Below are positions 38,015 through 47,003 of a DNA stretch of 64,000 nt, one piece after another (the stretch's first letter is position 1; each line of letters begins with the position of its first letter). Below the pieces are notes generated by a model. It worked only from the letters and a program-made list of their open reading frames with translations. It had not been told where the DNA came from and searched no databases. The stretch comes from Nocardioides pini. Its GTDB lineage: Bacteria > Actinomycetota > Actinomycetes > Propionibacteriales > Nocardioidaceae. The position numbers were made by a program, and so were the translations under genes. The stretch spans positions 174,262 through 238,261 of the forward strand of contig NZ_JAPPUX010000005.1 of assembly GCF_026712185.1 (NCBI RefSeq), given 5' to 3'.

Positions 38015-39097
38015 TCACTCGCCCTTGATGAACTTCTCGAGCTCGGCGCGACCGATCTCGTCGGCCATCTGCACCGGCGGGGACTTCATCAGGTAGGCCG
38101 AGGCCGGGAGGATCGGGCCGCCGATGCCTCGGTCCTTGGCGATCTTCGCCGCGCGGACCGCGTCGATGATGATGCCGGCCGAGTTGGGGGAGTCCCAGAC
38201 CTCGAGCTTGTACTCCAGGTTGAGCGGGGCGTCGCCGAAGGCACGACCCTCGAGGCGGACGTAGGCCCACTTGCGGTCGTCGAGCCACGCCACGTAGTCG
38301 GAGGGACCGATGTGGACATTCTTGCTGTCGATCTTGTCGGCGAGCTCGCCCGTGAGGTTGGACGTCACGGCCTGGGTCTTGGAGACCTTCTTGGACTCCA
38401 GGCGCTCACGCTCGAGCATGTTCTTGAAGTCCATGTTGCCGCCGACGTTGAGCTGGTAGGTGCGGTCCAGCGCGACGCCGCGGTCCTCGAACAGCTTGGC
38501 CATCACGCGGTGGGTGATGGTGGCGCCGACCTGGCTCTTGATGTCGTCACCGACGATCGGGACGCCGGCGTCCTCGAACTTCTTGGCCCACTCGGGGTCG
38601 GAGGCGATGAAGACGGGGAGGGCGTTGACGAAGGCCACGCCGGCGTCGATCGCGCACTGGGCGTAGAACTTGTCGGCCTCCTCCGAGCCCACCGGGAGGT
38701 AGGACACGAGGACGTCGACCTCGGCGTCCTTGAGCGCCTGGACGACGTCGACCGGCTCGGCCGCCGACTCCTCGATCGTCTGGCGGTAGTACTTGCCGAG
38801 GCCGTCGAGCGTCGGGCCCCGCTTGACCTCGACGCCCAGGGTCGGGACGTCGGTGATCTTGATGGTGTTGTTCTCGGATGCGTTGATGGCCTCCGACAGG
38901 TCCTTGCCGACCTTCTTGTCGTCGACGTCGAAGGCGACCACGAACTCCACGTCCTTGACGTGGTAGTCACCGAACACGACGTGCATGAGCCCCGGGACGG
39001 TCCCTGCGGGGTCCGCGTCCTTGTAGTACTCGACGCCCTGGATGAGGGACGTGGCGCAGTTGCCCACTCCCACGATCCCTACTCGTACCGAACCCAT
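38015..39097 (-). CDS. ino1: inositol-3-phosphate synthase
   Basis: A 360-residue NAD-dependent enzyme converting glucose 6-phosphate to myo-inositol 3-phosphate, the first step toward mycothiol and phosphatidylinositol in actinobacteria. It begins [25 protein letters not shown], the Rossmann segment, and contains [20 protein letters not shown] and the late [20 protein letters not shown]. The ATG at 39097 follows AAGGAGAG at a 4-base spacing. The PadR regulator lies 52 bases upstream, in the same direction, and probably controls it. Confidence 0.95.
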   Translation of the reverse strand: MGSVRVGIVGVGNCATSLIQGVEYYKDADPAGTVPGLMHVVFGDYHVKDVEFVVAFDVDDKKVGKDLSEAINASENNTIKITDVPTLGVEVKRGPTLDGLGKYYRQTIEESAAEPVDVVQALKDAEVDVLVSYLPVGSEEADKFYAQCAIDAGVAFVNALPVFIASDPEWAKKFEDAGVPIVGDDIKSQVGATITHRVMAKLFEDRGVALDRTYQLNVGGNMDFKNMLERERLESKKVSKTQAVTSNLTGELADKIDSKNVHIGPSDYVAWLDDRKWAYVRLEGRAFGDAPLNLEYKLEVWDSPNSAGIIIDAVRAAKIAKDRGIGGPILPASAYLMKSPPVQMADEIGRAELEKFIKGE

Positions 39098-39149
39098 GGG
39101 GCTCTCCTTATCTGTGCTGGGTCTTCTCGCTGCTGGACGGTGGTGCTGG

Positions 39150-39746
39150 TCAGATCGGGTGCTCGGTGCCGGTGCGGTCGGCGGGCCGGTCGGCAGCGCC
39201 GGCATGCTCGTCGCCACGTTCGGCCCGGATGAGGTCGGAGAGCCAGCGGACCTCGCGCTCCACCGACTCGACGCCGTGGCGCTGGAGCTCCCCGGCGTAG
39301 CGGTCGACCTCGGCCTGGGTGCGGGCCAGCTCGGCCTGGACCCGGGCCAGCCGCTCCTGGAGGCGCGAGCGGCGCCCCTCCAGGACCCGCAGGCGGATCT
39401 CCATGTCGGTGGAGGAGAAGAACGCGAACCGGATGTCGAAGTTGTCGTCCTCCCACGCGGTGGGGCCGACCTCCGACATCAGGCGCTGGAACTGCTCGTT
39501 GCCGGCCGGCGTGACCTCGTAGACGATGCGCGGCCGGCGGCTCGTCGGCGTGGTGGTGGCGCTGACCTCGGTGATGAGGTTGGCGCGCAGCATCTTCTTC
39601 AGGGCGGGGTAGAGCGAGCCGTAGGACAGCACCCGACCCCATCCGAGCATCAGGTTGAGCCGCTTGCGCAGCTCGTAGCCGTGCATGGGTCCCTCGTGCA
39701 GCAGCCCGAGGACTGCGAGCTCGATGGTGTCTCCACGGCGTGCCAT
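39150..39746 (-). CDS. PadR family transcriptional regulator
   Basis: A 198-residue regulator. The winged helix is at residues 5-85 ([45 protein letters not shown]), followed by a C-terminal Vir-like helical domain rich in Arg and Glu (residues 100-175). It is 52 bases upstream of ino1 and may control it. The ATG at 39746 has no ribosome binding site; a -10-like TACGAT 8 bases upstream would give a leaderless transcript. The divergent penicillin-binding protein gene starts 75 bases away. Confidence 0.87.
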   Translation of the reverse strand: MARRGDTIELAVLGLLHEGPMHGYELRKRLNLMLGWGRVLSYGSLYPALKKMLRANLITEVSATTTPTSRRPRIVYEVTPAGNEQFQRLMSEVGPTAWEDDNFDIRFAFFSSTDMEIRLRVLEGRRSRLQERLARVQAELARTQAEVDRYAGELQRHGVESVEREVRWLSDLIRAERGDEHAGAADRPADRTGTEHPI

Positions 39747-39753
39747 GTGACCT

Positions 39754-39769
39754 ATCGTACTGATATATC
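39754..39769 (-). promoter_or_regulatory. putative leaderless promoter and palindrome for the PadR gene
   Basis: Minus strand TACGAT (39754-39759) is a -10-like hexamer 8 bases before the ATG, so the transcript would start at or near the ATG. The palindrome GATATATC (39762-39769) overlaps the -10 area and could be an autoregulatory operator. Both are short and unproven. Confidence 0.35.
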
Positions 39770-39820
39770 CGTCCACGACGAATCGGGGTTGTCGCACCCC
39801 TCCCCGTAACCTGTTCCCCC

Positions 39821-42172
39821 GTGAGTGCTAAGAAGCGGCGGGCCGACGGCAAGGCCCAGACCCGGCGGCCGGTGAAGCGGCGCACGGGCAAGCAGCGGGC
39901 GGCCAGCATCGCCAAGATCCTGGCGGTCGTCGCCGTCGTGGGTGCGCTGGTGCTCGGCGGGGTCGTCGTCGTCCTCTACCAGGCGATCAGCATCCCGGAG
40001 CCCAACGAGGACTTCGAGGCACAGACCACCTTCGTCTACTACCGCGACGGCGAGCAGCAGCTCGGCACCTACTACGAGGACCAGAACCGGGTCTCCATCC
40101 CGCTGGCCCAGATGCCCGAGACCATGCAGGACGCGGTGGTCGCCGCGGAGAACCAGACCTTCTGGACCGACAAGGGCCTCGACCCCAAGGGCATCCTCCG
40201 CGCCCTCTTCTCCAACGCCCGCGGCAACGCGCGCCAAGGTGCGTCGACGATCACCCAGCAGTACGTCAAGATCCTCTACCTGACCAGCGAGCAGAGCTAC
40301 AAGCGCAAGATCCGCGAGGCGGTCGTGTCGCTGAAGATCCAGCAGGAGCTGAGCAAGGAAGAGGTGCTCGAGGGCTACCTCAACACCATCTACTTCGGTC
40401 GCGGCGCGTACGGCATCGAGGCTGCCTCCGAGGCCTACTTCGACCACCCGGCCAAGGACCTCAACCTGCGCGAGTCCGCGGTGCTCGCCACCGTGCTCAA
40501 CAACCCCTCGAAGTACGACCCGGCCAACGGCAAGGACGCCAAGGACGACCTGAAGGGTCGCTACGCCTACGTGCTCGACAGCATGGCCGAGATGGAGACC
40601 ATCACCCCCGAGCAGCGCGACAAGGCGCTGAAGAAGCTACCGAAGTTCCCCAAGATCGCGGCGCAGAGCCAGTTCGGCGGCCAGCGCGGCCACATGCTCG
40701 CGCTCGTCAAGCAGGAGCTGCTCGCCAAGGGCATCGCCTCGGAGGAGGAGATCGACGGCGGTGGCCTGCGCATCACCACCACCTTCGACCCGCAGGTGAT
40801 GAGCGACGTCGAGGAGGCCGTCGAGGAGCAGCGCCCCGACGCCGGCATGCCCGGTCCGGCCGGCAACAAGGACCTCCACATCGGCGCCGCGACGGTCGAC
40901 ACGAAGACGGGCGACCTGCTCGGCTTCTACGGCGGCCAGGACTACCTCGAGTCGCAGATCAACTGGGCCGTCGCCGGCGGCATGGCGGGCTCGACGATGA
41001 AGGCGGCCACCGACGTCGCCGCGATCCGCGACGGCTTCTCGCTCAACGACACCTTCGAGGGCAACAGCCCCATCGACATCGCCGGCACCGAGTTCGAGAA
41101 CCAGGGCGACACCGACTACGGGTCGGCCGTCTCGATGATCACCGCCACCGAGAACTCCATCAACACCGCGTTCGTGGACATGGTCGACTCGATGGACGAC
41201 GGTCCGCAGAAGGTCATCCAGGCCGCGGAGGACATGGGCATCCCGGGCAGCGGCGGTGCGAAGTGGGGCATCCCGCGGAAGTCCGGCGACATGCAGGAGA
41301 ACGTCGGCGTGACCCTCGGCACCGCCCAGGTGAGCCCGATCAACATGGCCAACGCCTACGCCACGCTGGCCAACGGCGGCACCCGCAACGAGGTCCACGT
41401 CGTGCAGAAGGTCGTCGACAAGGACGGCGAGGTCCTCTACGAGTCCAAGGACCGCAGCAAGCAGACGGTCGACACCGACATCACCTCCGACGTCAGCTAC
41501 GCCCTGCAGCAGGTGGTCTCGAGCGGCTCCGGGACCGAGGCCCTGGCCATCGAGCGTCCGGCGGCCGGCAAGACCGGCACCGCCACCAACGACGACGGCG
41601 GCGTGTCGTCGTCCTGGTTCGTCGGCTACACCCCGCAGGTCTCGACGGCCGTGATGTACGTCCGCGGCAAGGGACGTGAGTCGCTCGACGAGCCGCGGCC
41701 CGACGGGGCCGACCTCTGGCTGCCCACCAGCTCCGACGGCAAGTCCGGGTACTTCGGCGGCAACTACCCCGCCAAGACCTGGACCTCGATCATGGGCCGC
41801 GTGATGGAGGGCAAGGAGGTCGAGGACTTCCCGGAGCCGGTCTACGTCGACGGCGACGCGCCGGAGGAGGGCCACGACTACACGCCGCCCCCGCCGCCGC
41901 CGTCCCCGTCCCAGACCTCGCAGGCGCCGCAGCCGTCCAACACCCCCACCGAGACGGCCGGTCCGCCGACCGAGACGCCCACCGAGACGCCGACCGAGAC
42001 GCCGACCCCGACGGAGACGCCGGTGCCGACCGAGACGCCGGTGCCGACCGAGACGCCCGTGCCGACGCCCCCGCCCCCGCCCCCGCCGCCCCCGCCGACG
42101 GAGACGCCGACCACCCCGCCGCCCAGCGGGCGCTCCCAGCTGCCCTCGTCACTGGCCGACGTCCGACCCTGA
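39821..42172 (+). CDS. bifunctional penicillin-binding protein (transglycosylase/transpeptidase)
   Basis: A 783-residue class A penicillin-binding protein that polymerises and cross-links peptidoglycan. A basic cytoplasmic tail and membrane helix (about residues 28-53) precede the GT51 domain, with catalytic Glu110 in AAENQTFWTDKG and the QGASTITQQ motif at 139-147. The transpeptidase has S391-T-M-K394, SIN at 446-448 and KTG at 584-586. The first GT motif reads ENQTF rather than EDRRF. The last 95 residues are Pro/Thr-rich with TETPVP repeats. GTG start, divergent from the PadR gene. Confidence 0.93.
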   Translation: MSAKKRRADGKAQTRRPVKRRTGKQRAASIAKILAVVAVVGALVLGGVVVVLYQAISIPEPNEDFEAQTTFVYYRDGEQQLGTYYEDQNRVSIPLAQMPETMQDAVVAAENQTFWTDKGLDPKGILRALFSNARGNARQGASTITQQYVKILYLTSEQSYKRKIREAVVSLKIQQELSKEEVLEGYLNTIYFGRGAYGIEAASEAYFDHPAKDLNLRESAVLATVLNNPSKYDPANGKDAKDDLKGRYAYVLDSMAEMETITPEQRDKALKKLPKFPKIAAQSQFGGQRGHMLALVKQELLAKGIASEEEIDGGGLRITTTFDPQVMSDVEEAVEEQRPDAGMPGPAGNKDLHIGAATVDTKTGDLLGFYGGQDYLESQINWAVAGGMAGSTMKAATDVAAIRDGFSLNDTFEGNSPIDIAGTEFENQGDTDYGSAVSMITATENSINTAFVDMVDSMDDGPQKVIQAAEDMGIPGSGGAKWGIPRKSGDMQENVGVTLGTAQVSPINMANAYATLANGGTRNEVHVVQKVVDKDGEVLYESKDRSKQTVDTDITSDVSYALQQVVSSGSGTEALAIERPAAGKTGTATNDDGGVSSSWFVGYTPQVSTAVMYVRGKGRESLDEPRPDGADLWLPTSSDGKSGYFGGNYPAKTWTSIMGRVMEGKEVEDFPEPVYVDGDAPEEGHDYTPPPPPPSPSQTSQAPQPSNTPTETAGPPTETPTETPTETPTPTETPVPTETPVPTETPVPTPPPPPPPPPPTETPTTPPPSGRSQLPSSLADVRP

Positions 42173-42180
42173 GCAGCACC

Positions 42181-43467
42181 GTGGACAGCCTCGCGCGCGC
42201 CGACGACCCCACACCCGCGGTCGTGCCCGGCCACCGCGAGGCTCCCACGCGCACCGACCCGGTCGCCGCGGCGATGTCGGAGGTCGTCGGCGGGCCGCTG
42301 GGCGACCACGCCGGCGGGCACCCGTGGTGGGGTCCCGCCCGCGTCCTCGCCGGTGCGACCGCGCTGACCCTCGCCGCCGGCATGCTCAGCAAGACGGCCT
42401 GCGTGCCGACCGGCTGGGGCAATCGGGACCAGCCCTTCACCGAGCTGTGCTGGACCGACCTGGCCGGGACGTCGGTCGACGCCGGGACGCCCCCGCGGGT
42501 CGCCACGTGGGCGCAGCGCGTCGCCGAGTGGCTGCCCGGCGCCGGCACGGTGGCGACGACGGCCGTCCTGGCCGTCGTCCTCGCCGCCCTGGCCCTGCTG
42601 GCCACGGCGCTGCTCGTCCGCGTCGACGCGCGCCGGCCGTGGGCGGCGGCCGGGTGGGCACTCGGGCCGGTCCTCCTCGTCCACTGGCTGTCGTGGGAGC
42701 TGGTGGCCGCCGTGGGGGTCGCGGTGCTGCTGTGGGGCTGGACCTCGGGCCGCGCGTGGCTCGCCGGCGTCGGAGCCGGGGTGGGAGCGGCGTTCGCGCT
42801 TCCGGTCGCCGTCGCCTTCCTGGGCGTGGTCGCCGTGGGCGGTCGGTGGCGGAACCGCGTCGACGCGTTGCTCGCCGCAGCCGCTGCCTACGTCGTGGTG
42901 ACGCTCCCCGGCCGCGCGACCGCCGAGACCCCGGACATCGGGTCGGTCTGGTTCCTGCTGGGCCGGACGGGCGCCGGCGCATCGGCCGCCACGCGCACGA
43001 CCGTCCAGGTCCTCGTCGTCGCGCTGGCGGCGGGTGCCGCGTGGTGGCTGGTCCGACGGGCCGGGCGGCCGACGCCGCTCACCGCCGCCCGCGCGGGCCT
43101 GATCCTCGTGGTCGCGGCGCTCGTCGTCGCGCCGTCCGCCCCGCCCGAGACCGCGCTGCTGGTGCTGCCGCTCGCGGCGATCGCCGTACGCCGCTGGCGC
43201 GACCTGCTGGTGTGGCAGGCGCTCCACCTGGTCAGCTGGGTGCTCACCGGCTGGTACGTCGGGCAGGCCCTCGTGCCGACCGTGGCCGACGACTCGCGTG
43301 CCTACTGGCTGGCGGTCGCGCTGCGGGTCGTCGGGCTGCTCTGGCTAGTTGTCGCCGTGCTGCGGGACGCCGACGCCTCAGGCGATGAAGACCCGGTCGA
43401 AGTCGGTCGCGGTGAAACGGACCCGGACCTCGATGTCCTCGCCGACGCACGGGACCCGCGCCCCTGA
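42181..43467 (+). CDS. multi-pass membrane protein, unknown function
   Basis: A 428-residue protein with about nine hydrophobic segments, an N-terminal soluble part and a Pro-poor, acidic C-terminus (DEDPVEVGRGETDPDLDV). It starts GTG 8 bases after the penicillin-binding protein, so it is probably in the same operon. The pattern of alternating helices with loops containing Arg and Trp resembles integral-membrane glycosyltransferases of the GT-C fold, but I see no clear catalytic Asp motif. Its last 90 bases overlap the convergent alanine racemase-like gene. Confidence 0.65.
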   Translation: MDSLARADDPTPAVVPGHREAPTRTDPVAAAMSEVVGGPLGDHAGGHPWWGPARVLAGATALTLAAGMLSKTACVPTGWGNRDQPFTELCWTDLAGTSVDAGTPPRVATWAQRVAEWLPGAGTVATTAVLAVVLAALALLATALLVRVDARRPWAAAGWALGPVLLVHWLSWELVAAVGVAVLLWGWTSGRAWLAGVGAGVGAAFALPVAVAFLGVVAVGGRWRNRVDALLAAAAAYVVVTLPGRATAETPDIGSVWFLLGRTGAGASAATRTTVQVLVVALAAGAAWWLVRRAGRPTPLTAARAGLILVVAALVVAPSAPPETALLVLPLAAIAVRRWRDLLVWQALHLVSWVLTGWYVGQALVPTVADDSRAYWLAVALRVVGLLWLVVAVLRDADASGDEDPVEVGRGETDPDLDVLADARDPRP

Positions 43468-44457
43468 CGGGACGAAGAGCATCGACGCCTGCATGTGGGG
43501 CGGCTCGGCGAACAGCCGCTGCTTGCCGTCGATCGAGAACGGCGAGCGCACGAAGCCGACCGCGTCGAGGCCACCACGGGCCAGGGTCGCTGCGCGCGCC
43601 TTGAGCGACTGGTCCCCGGTCGGTGCCTCGAGGCCGATGCCGTGGGCGGTGCCGCCGCTGACCACGACGATGTGGCCGTGCTTGGGGGCGCTCCGGCCGC
43701 GGTAGCCGAAGGTGTCGCCGCGCTCGACCTCGTGCACGTCGAGGACCGTCGCGGTCACCGACAGGGCGCCACGGTCCCCGAGCCACAGGTCGGTGCCGAT
43801 GCGGGGCCGGACGGTGAAGTCGGGGTAGGTGGTCGCGAGCCTGGCCAGCTCGGCCTCGGTGAGGTGGGAGACGAAGACGGTGCGCGTCGGCAGGCCCGAG
43901 GCCACGACGTCGTTGATCAGCCGGCTCACCTCGCCGAGGTGCGAGGTGGTGTTGAGCGGGAGGTGCATCGCCACGCCGCGCAGGCCGCTGCGACCGGACC
44001 CGAGCGTCGCTGCCGCCGCGGCGAGGTCGCGTCGCGTCATCCCGTGCCGGAGCATCGAGGTCAGCTGCTCGAGCACGAACCGAGCCTCGGGGTGGCGCTC
44101 CCGCAGGTCGACGAGGTCCTCCGGGCGGCTGACGGTGTGCACCACCCGCGACGCGAGCCGGGCGTCGAGGTCGAGCGCCGCCCCGAACGGGCGCCACGGG
44201 GTCAGCACGAGGAGGTCGCCCGCGTAGCGGCTGGCGGCGTCGCCCACCTCGTCGTAGGTGCCGACCGCGATCGTGTCGAGCGCCGCGCCGGTGTCGTCGG
44301 CGTGGTCGGCCAGCCACTGCGCCCGCCGGGCGAGCCGCGCGACCGAGAGGCCGTAGCCGTTGCCCTTGGCGACCGGGACGATCCCGGGGTGCGCCCGGAC
44401 CGTCCGGAGCAGGTGCGAGCGCCACCGCTCCCCGTCCACGTTCAGGGTCAGGCTCAT
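43378..44457 (-). CDS. alanine racemase-like PLP protein with missing catalytic tyrosine motif
   Basis: A 359-residue fold-type III PLP protein. The cofactor lysine is K31 in VPVAKGNGYGLS, which matches the VKANAYGHG motif of alanine racemase. At the later position where the family has IGYADG (catalytic Tyr), this protein reads VVSGGTAHGIG, so the tyrosine is not evident. It may therefore be a non-racemase or altered PLP enzyme. It lies 55 bases after a FemX-like gene and after the penicillin-binding protein group, suggesting a cell-wall role. It overlaps the convergent membrane gene by 90 bases. Confidence 0.75.
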   Translation of the reverse strand: MSLTLNVDGERWRSHLLRTVRAHPGIVPVAKGNGYGLSVARLARRAQWLADHADDTGAALDTIAVGTYDEVGDAASRYAGDLLVLTPWRPFGAALDLDARLASRVVHTVSRPEDLVDLRERHPEARFVLEQLTSMLRHGMTRRDLAAAAATLGSGRSGLRGVAMHLPLNTTSHLGEVSRLINDVVASGLPTRTVFVSHLTEAELARLATTYPDFTVRPRIGTDLWLGDRGALSVTATVLDVHEVERGDTFGYRGRSAPKHGHIVVVSGGTAHGIGLEAPTGDQSLKARAATLARGGLDAVGFVRSPFSIDGKQRLFAEPPHMQASMLFVPSGARVPCVGEDIEVRVRFTATDFDRVFIA

Positions 44458-44512
44458 GCGCGAACTCGCTTCGCTCCGTGCGCGCACGAGGCACGAGGGG
44501 CGCTGTGCTCGC

Positions 44513-45649
44513 TCATGCCCGCCTCGAGAGGTAGAGCTGGAACGCCTTGTAGATGGCCCGGTTGACCGGCAGGTCCCACTCACCGGCGTACTCGACGGCC
44601 TGGCCGCCCGTGCCGACCTTGAACTGGATCAGCCCGACGTGGGAGTCGTCGGCGTCGAGGGTCTCGGTGATGCCGCGCAGGTCGTAGACGTGGGCCCCGG
44701 CGTCGAGGGCGTGGCGCATCATCGCCCACTGGACGGCGTTGGAGCCGCGGACCTCGCGCTTCTCGGTGGAGGACGCGCCGTAGGAGTACCAGGCGTGGGT
44801 GCCGACGCGGATCCCGATGGTCGCGGCGACGAGGTCGCCCTCGTGGCGGGCGAGCCACACCTGGATGCGGCCGGGGTCCTCGGCGGCGAGCGCGTCGTAC
44901 ATCGTCTCGAAGTAGGACAGCGCGCGCGGGGTGAAGTGGTCGCGCTCGGCGGTGTGGACGTAGAGGTCGTGGAAGGCCTTGAGGTCGGTGCGCTCGCCGA
45001 GCGTGACCTCCACGCCGGCCTTGTCGGCCTTCTTGATGTTGCGGCGCCAGAGCTGGTTCATCCCGGCGAGGACGTCGGCCTCCGAGCGCGGCTGTCCGTC
45101 GTCGTCGACGAGCGGGACCTGGAAGTTGAACTGCGGCTGCCCCGCGCTGAAGCCGCCCTCGGCCGACTGCTGCTGCCACCCCAGCTCGTGGAGCTGCGCG
45201 ATCACCCGGGCACCGTCCTGGGTCCGCTCGAGCGGGGGTACGTCGCCCAGCCGGCGCACGGACTCGTCGGCGATGCCGGCCTTGACCTGCTCGGCGGACC
45301 AGCGGCGGGTGACCACGGGCGGGCCCATCCGCACGGCGAAGGCGCCCTGCTCCTTGAGGTGCGCGACCATCGGCGCCAGCCACGCGTCGAGGTCGTCGCC
45401 CGACCAGTCGATGACGGGACCCTCGGGCAGGTAGGCGAGGTAGCGCCGGACCCTGGGCAGCTGGCGGTAGAGGACGAGGGCCGCTCCGACGAGGTCGGTG
45501 CCGCGGAACCAGCCGATGGACTCCGCACGCCACTCGGCCTTCACGCTCGCCCAGCCGGGGGTCTGCAGGAAGCTCGCGGACGACCGGCTCGCGATCAGGT
45601 CGCGGTGCTGCTGGACGGAGATCGGTCGCAGCGTCAGGGGGGTCGTCAC
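44513..45649 (-). CDS. FemX/FemA-like peptidoglycan bridge aminoacyltransferase
   Basis: A 378-residue protein of the Fem/MurM fold, which uses aminoacyl-tRNA to extend the lipid II stem peptide. Two acetyltransferase-like domains run through residues 20-360; the helical arm includes MNQLWRRNIKKADKAGVEVTLGE, and the second domain has YSYGASSTEKREVRGSNAVQWAMMRHALDAGAHVYDLRG. It matches FemX homologues of Streptomyces, which add the first residue of the interpeptide bridge. I chose GTG at 45649. Its neighbours (penicillin-binding protein, racemase-like) support a cell-wall role. Confidence 0.85.
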   Translation of the reverse strand: MTTPLTLRPISVQQHRDLIASRSSASFLQTPGWASVKAEWRAESIGWFRGTDLVGAALVLYRQLPRVRRYLAYLPEGPVIDWSGDDLDAWLAPMVAHLKEQGAFAVRMGPPVVTRRWSAEQVKAGIADESVRRLGDVPPLERTQDGARVIAQLHELGWQQQSAEGGFSAGQPQFNFQVPLVDDDGQPRSEADVLAGMNQLWRRNIKKADKAGVEVTLGERTDLKAFHDLYVHTAERDHFTPRALSYFETMYDALAAEDPGRIQVWLARHEGDLVAATIGIRVGTHAWYSYGASSTEKREVRGSNAVQWAMMRHALDAGAHVYDLRGITETLDADDSHVGLIQFKVGTGGQAVEYAGEWDLPVNRAIYKAFQLYLSRRA

Positions 45650-45666
45650 CCCGGCAAGGCTACAAG

Positions 45667-45701
45667 GGACCAGACACGACCCCCGTACGTGTCTGGTCCC
45701 T
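45667..45701. repeat. perfect 13-bp hairpin upstream of femX-like gene
   Basis: Arms GGGACCAGACACG and CGTGTCTGGTCCC flank a 9-base loop. It lies 18 bases upstream of the femX-like start and just before the structured leader of the opposite gene. No T run follows on either strand. It could be an operator, a leader hairpin of femX, or a termination structure. Confidence 0.6.
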
Positions 45702-45710
45702 CCGCAGGTA

Positions 45711-46010
45711 GAGACGCGGGAGGGGCGCAATTGGTTGCGCCGCTCCCTGGATCCACCGGCAGATGTCGGTGCGTGTCTCCCTCCCACCCGACCGGGTGTG
45801 CGGTTCGGGGAGGTATCCCGAAGACCGTCAGGAGACGGTCAAGACCGGGACAAGGTTGGCCTGATTGTGCTAGCGGCCCGTACCACCCGAGCCGCGGGCG
45901 GCGTTGAAGGAGTAGGGGGGCGGCGCGGTCCGTGGGAGACCGGTGTCGCCGCTCCCCGTCAACGACGGCGCACCTGCGCCGCGACCTGATCCTTTTTTGG
46001 GGGACACCGC
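45711..46010 (+). promoter_or_regulatory. folded leader region before surface protein-sortase operon
   Basis: Within this 300-bp non-coding region I can fold three adjacent domains by eye. The first is a three-way junction: outer stem 45711-45717/45773-45779, second stem 45718-45722/45743-45747 with hairpin 45724-45741, third 45754-45758/45767-45771. The second is CCTCCC/GGGAGG (45780-45785/45808-45813) around CACCCG/CGGGTG. The third is TCCCG/CGGGA (45816-45820/45846-45850) around GACCGTC/GACGGTC with loop AGGA. A further small hairpin (about 45970-45985) and a T6 run precede GGGGGA and the ATG at 46011. No known riboswitch consensus was recognised. Confidence 0.5.
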
Positions 46011-47003
46011 ATGCTCTCGACCGAACACCACCGCCTCGCACCACGACTGGGGCTTGCTGCCCTCGTCTGCCTCGGAGCCGTCGCCGGCTCGCCGCTCGCC
46101 GCCCAGGCCGGGCCGCAGGGCAACAACGGCACCGTGAAGGTCGCCCCGTACGGCGACATCGACACCATCCCCGAGAACAACCCCCACGTCGGCTGCACCT
46201 TCCAGCTGGAGTGGTACGGCTTCGACGCCAACGTGATCTCGACGGTCCTCTTCGAGGAGCAGGCACCGACCACCGGTGTCGGCATGACCGTCGCGGGGGA
46301 CACCACCGTCCAGCTCGACAACGACCCCGGGGCCGGGGCGGGCAACGACGGCTTCGACGGGTCGCAGGCCTACACCCTGTCCTTCACGGGTGCGCCGCAC
46401 CCGCAGCAGGGCTACCACGTGAAGCTCACCATCAACACCCCGGAGTCCAACGGCGCGACCGTGAAGCACAAGGTCTTCTGGGTCGAGGGATGCACCCCGC
46501 CGCCGCCCACCACGACTCCGCCGACGACTCCGCCGACGACTCCGCCGACGAGCCCGCCGACGAGCCCGCCCACGAGCCCGCCCACGAGCCCGCCCACGAG
46601 CCCGCCCACGAGCCCGCCCACGAGCCCGCCCACGAGCCCGCCCACGAGCCCGCCCACGAGCCCGCCGACGAGCCCGCCGACGAGCCCGCCGACGAGCCCG
46701 CCGACGACCGCTCCGACCACCGGGCAGACGACGCAGCCGCAGCAGGGCGAGGACTCCGAGTCGCCCGAGGTGCTGGGGGTCCAGGCCTCCAACGGTCCCA
46801 ACGGTTCGGGCCCCGGCGCCAGCCAGGGCGGGACCGGCCCGACGTCCTCGGCTCCGCAGCAGCAGCTTCCGACCGCGGTCAACGCGGGAGCCGACGGGTC
46901 GACCCCGGTCGGCCCCAGCCCGGTGCAGGTCATGCTCGGCCTGCTGATGGTGCTGATCGGCGGGGCGGCTGCCCGACTGGGGTGGCACCGCATCCGTGCG
47001 TGA
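46011..47003 (+). CDS. secreted PPTS-repeat protein, candidate sortase substrate
   Basis: A 330-residue surface protein. A signal peptide (residues 1-34, LGLAALVCLGAVAGSPLAAQA) precedes a folded domain of about 125 residues with a Cys pair candidate (VGCTFQLEWYGF and VEGCTPPPP). Then come 13 PPTS repeats, a Gln/Gly/Ser linker, LPTAVNAGADG from residue 286, and a C-terminal membrane helix with a basic end (GAAARLGWHRIRA). There is no LPXTG; LPTAV is the nearest motif. A class F sortase gene overlaps its end. GGGGGA precedes the ATG. The repeats probably span the cell wall. No known domain name is recognised. Confidence 0.8.
   Translation: MLSTEHHRLAPRLGLAALVCLGAVAGSPLAAQAGPQGNNGTVKVAPYGDIDTIPENNPHVGCTFQLEWYGFDANVISTVLFEEQAPTTGVGMTVAGDTTVQLDNDPGAGAGNDGFDGSQAYTLSFTGAPHPQQGYHVKLTINTPESNGATVKHKVFWVEGCTPPPPTTTPPTTPPTTPPTSPPTSPPTSPPTSPPTSPPTSPPTSPPTSPPTSPPTSPPTSPPTSPPTSPPTTAPTTGQTTQPQQGEDSESPEVLGVQASNGPNGSGPGASQGGTGPTSSAPQQQLPTAVNAGADGSTPVGPSPVQVMLGLLMVLIGGAAARLGWHRIRA
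46543..46706. repeat. 12-bp tandem repeat, 13 PPTS units
   Basis: Thirteen near-identical 12-base units of CCGCCCACGAGC (third codon alternating CCC/CCG), encoding PPTS repeats in the surface protein, preceded by PPTT variants. Such in-frame arrays are prone to length variation between strains. Confidence 0.9.

Noticed and set aside
45711..45850. Identification of the folded leader as a c-di-AMP (ydaO) riboswitch
   Set aside because: I could not find the conserved core sequences of that or any other known riboswitch class.
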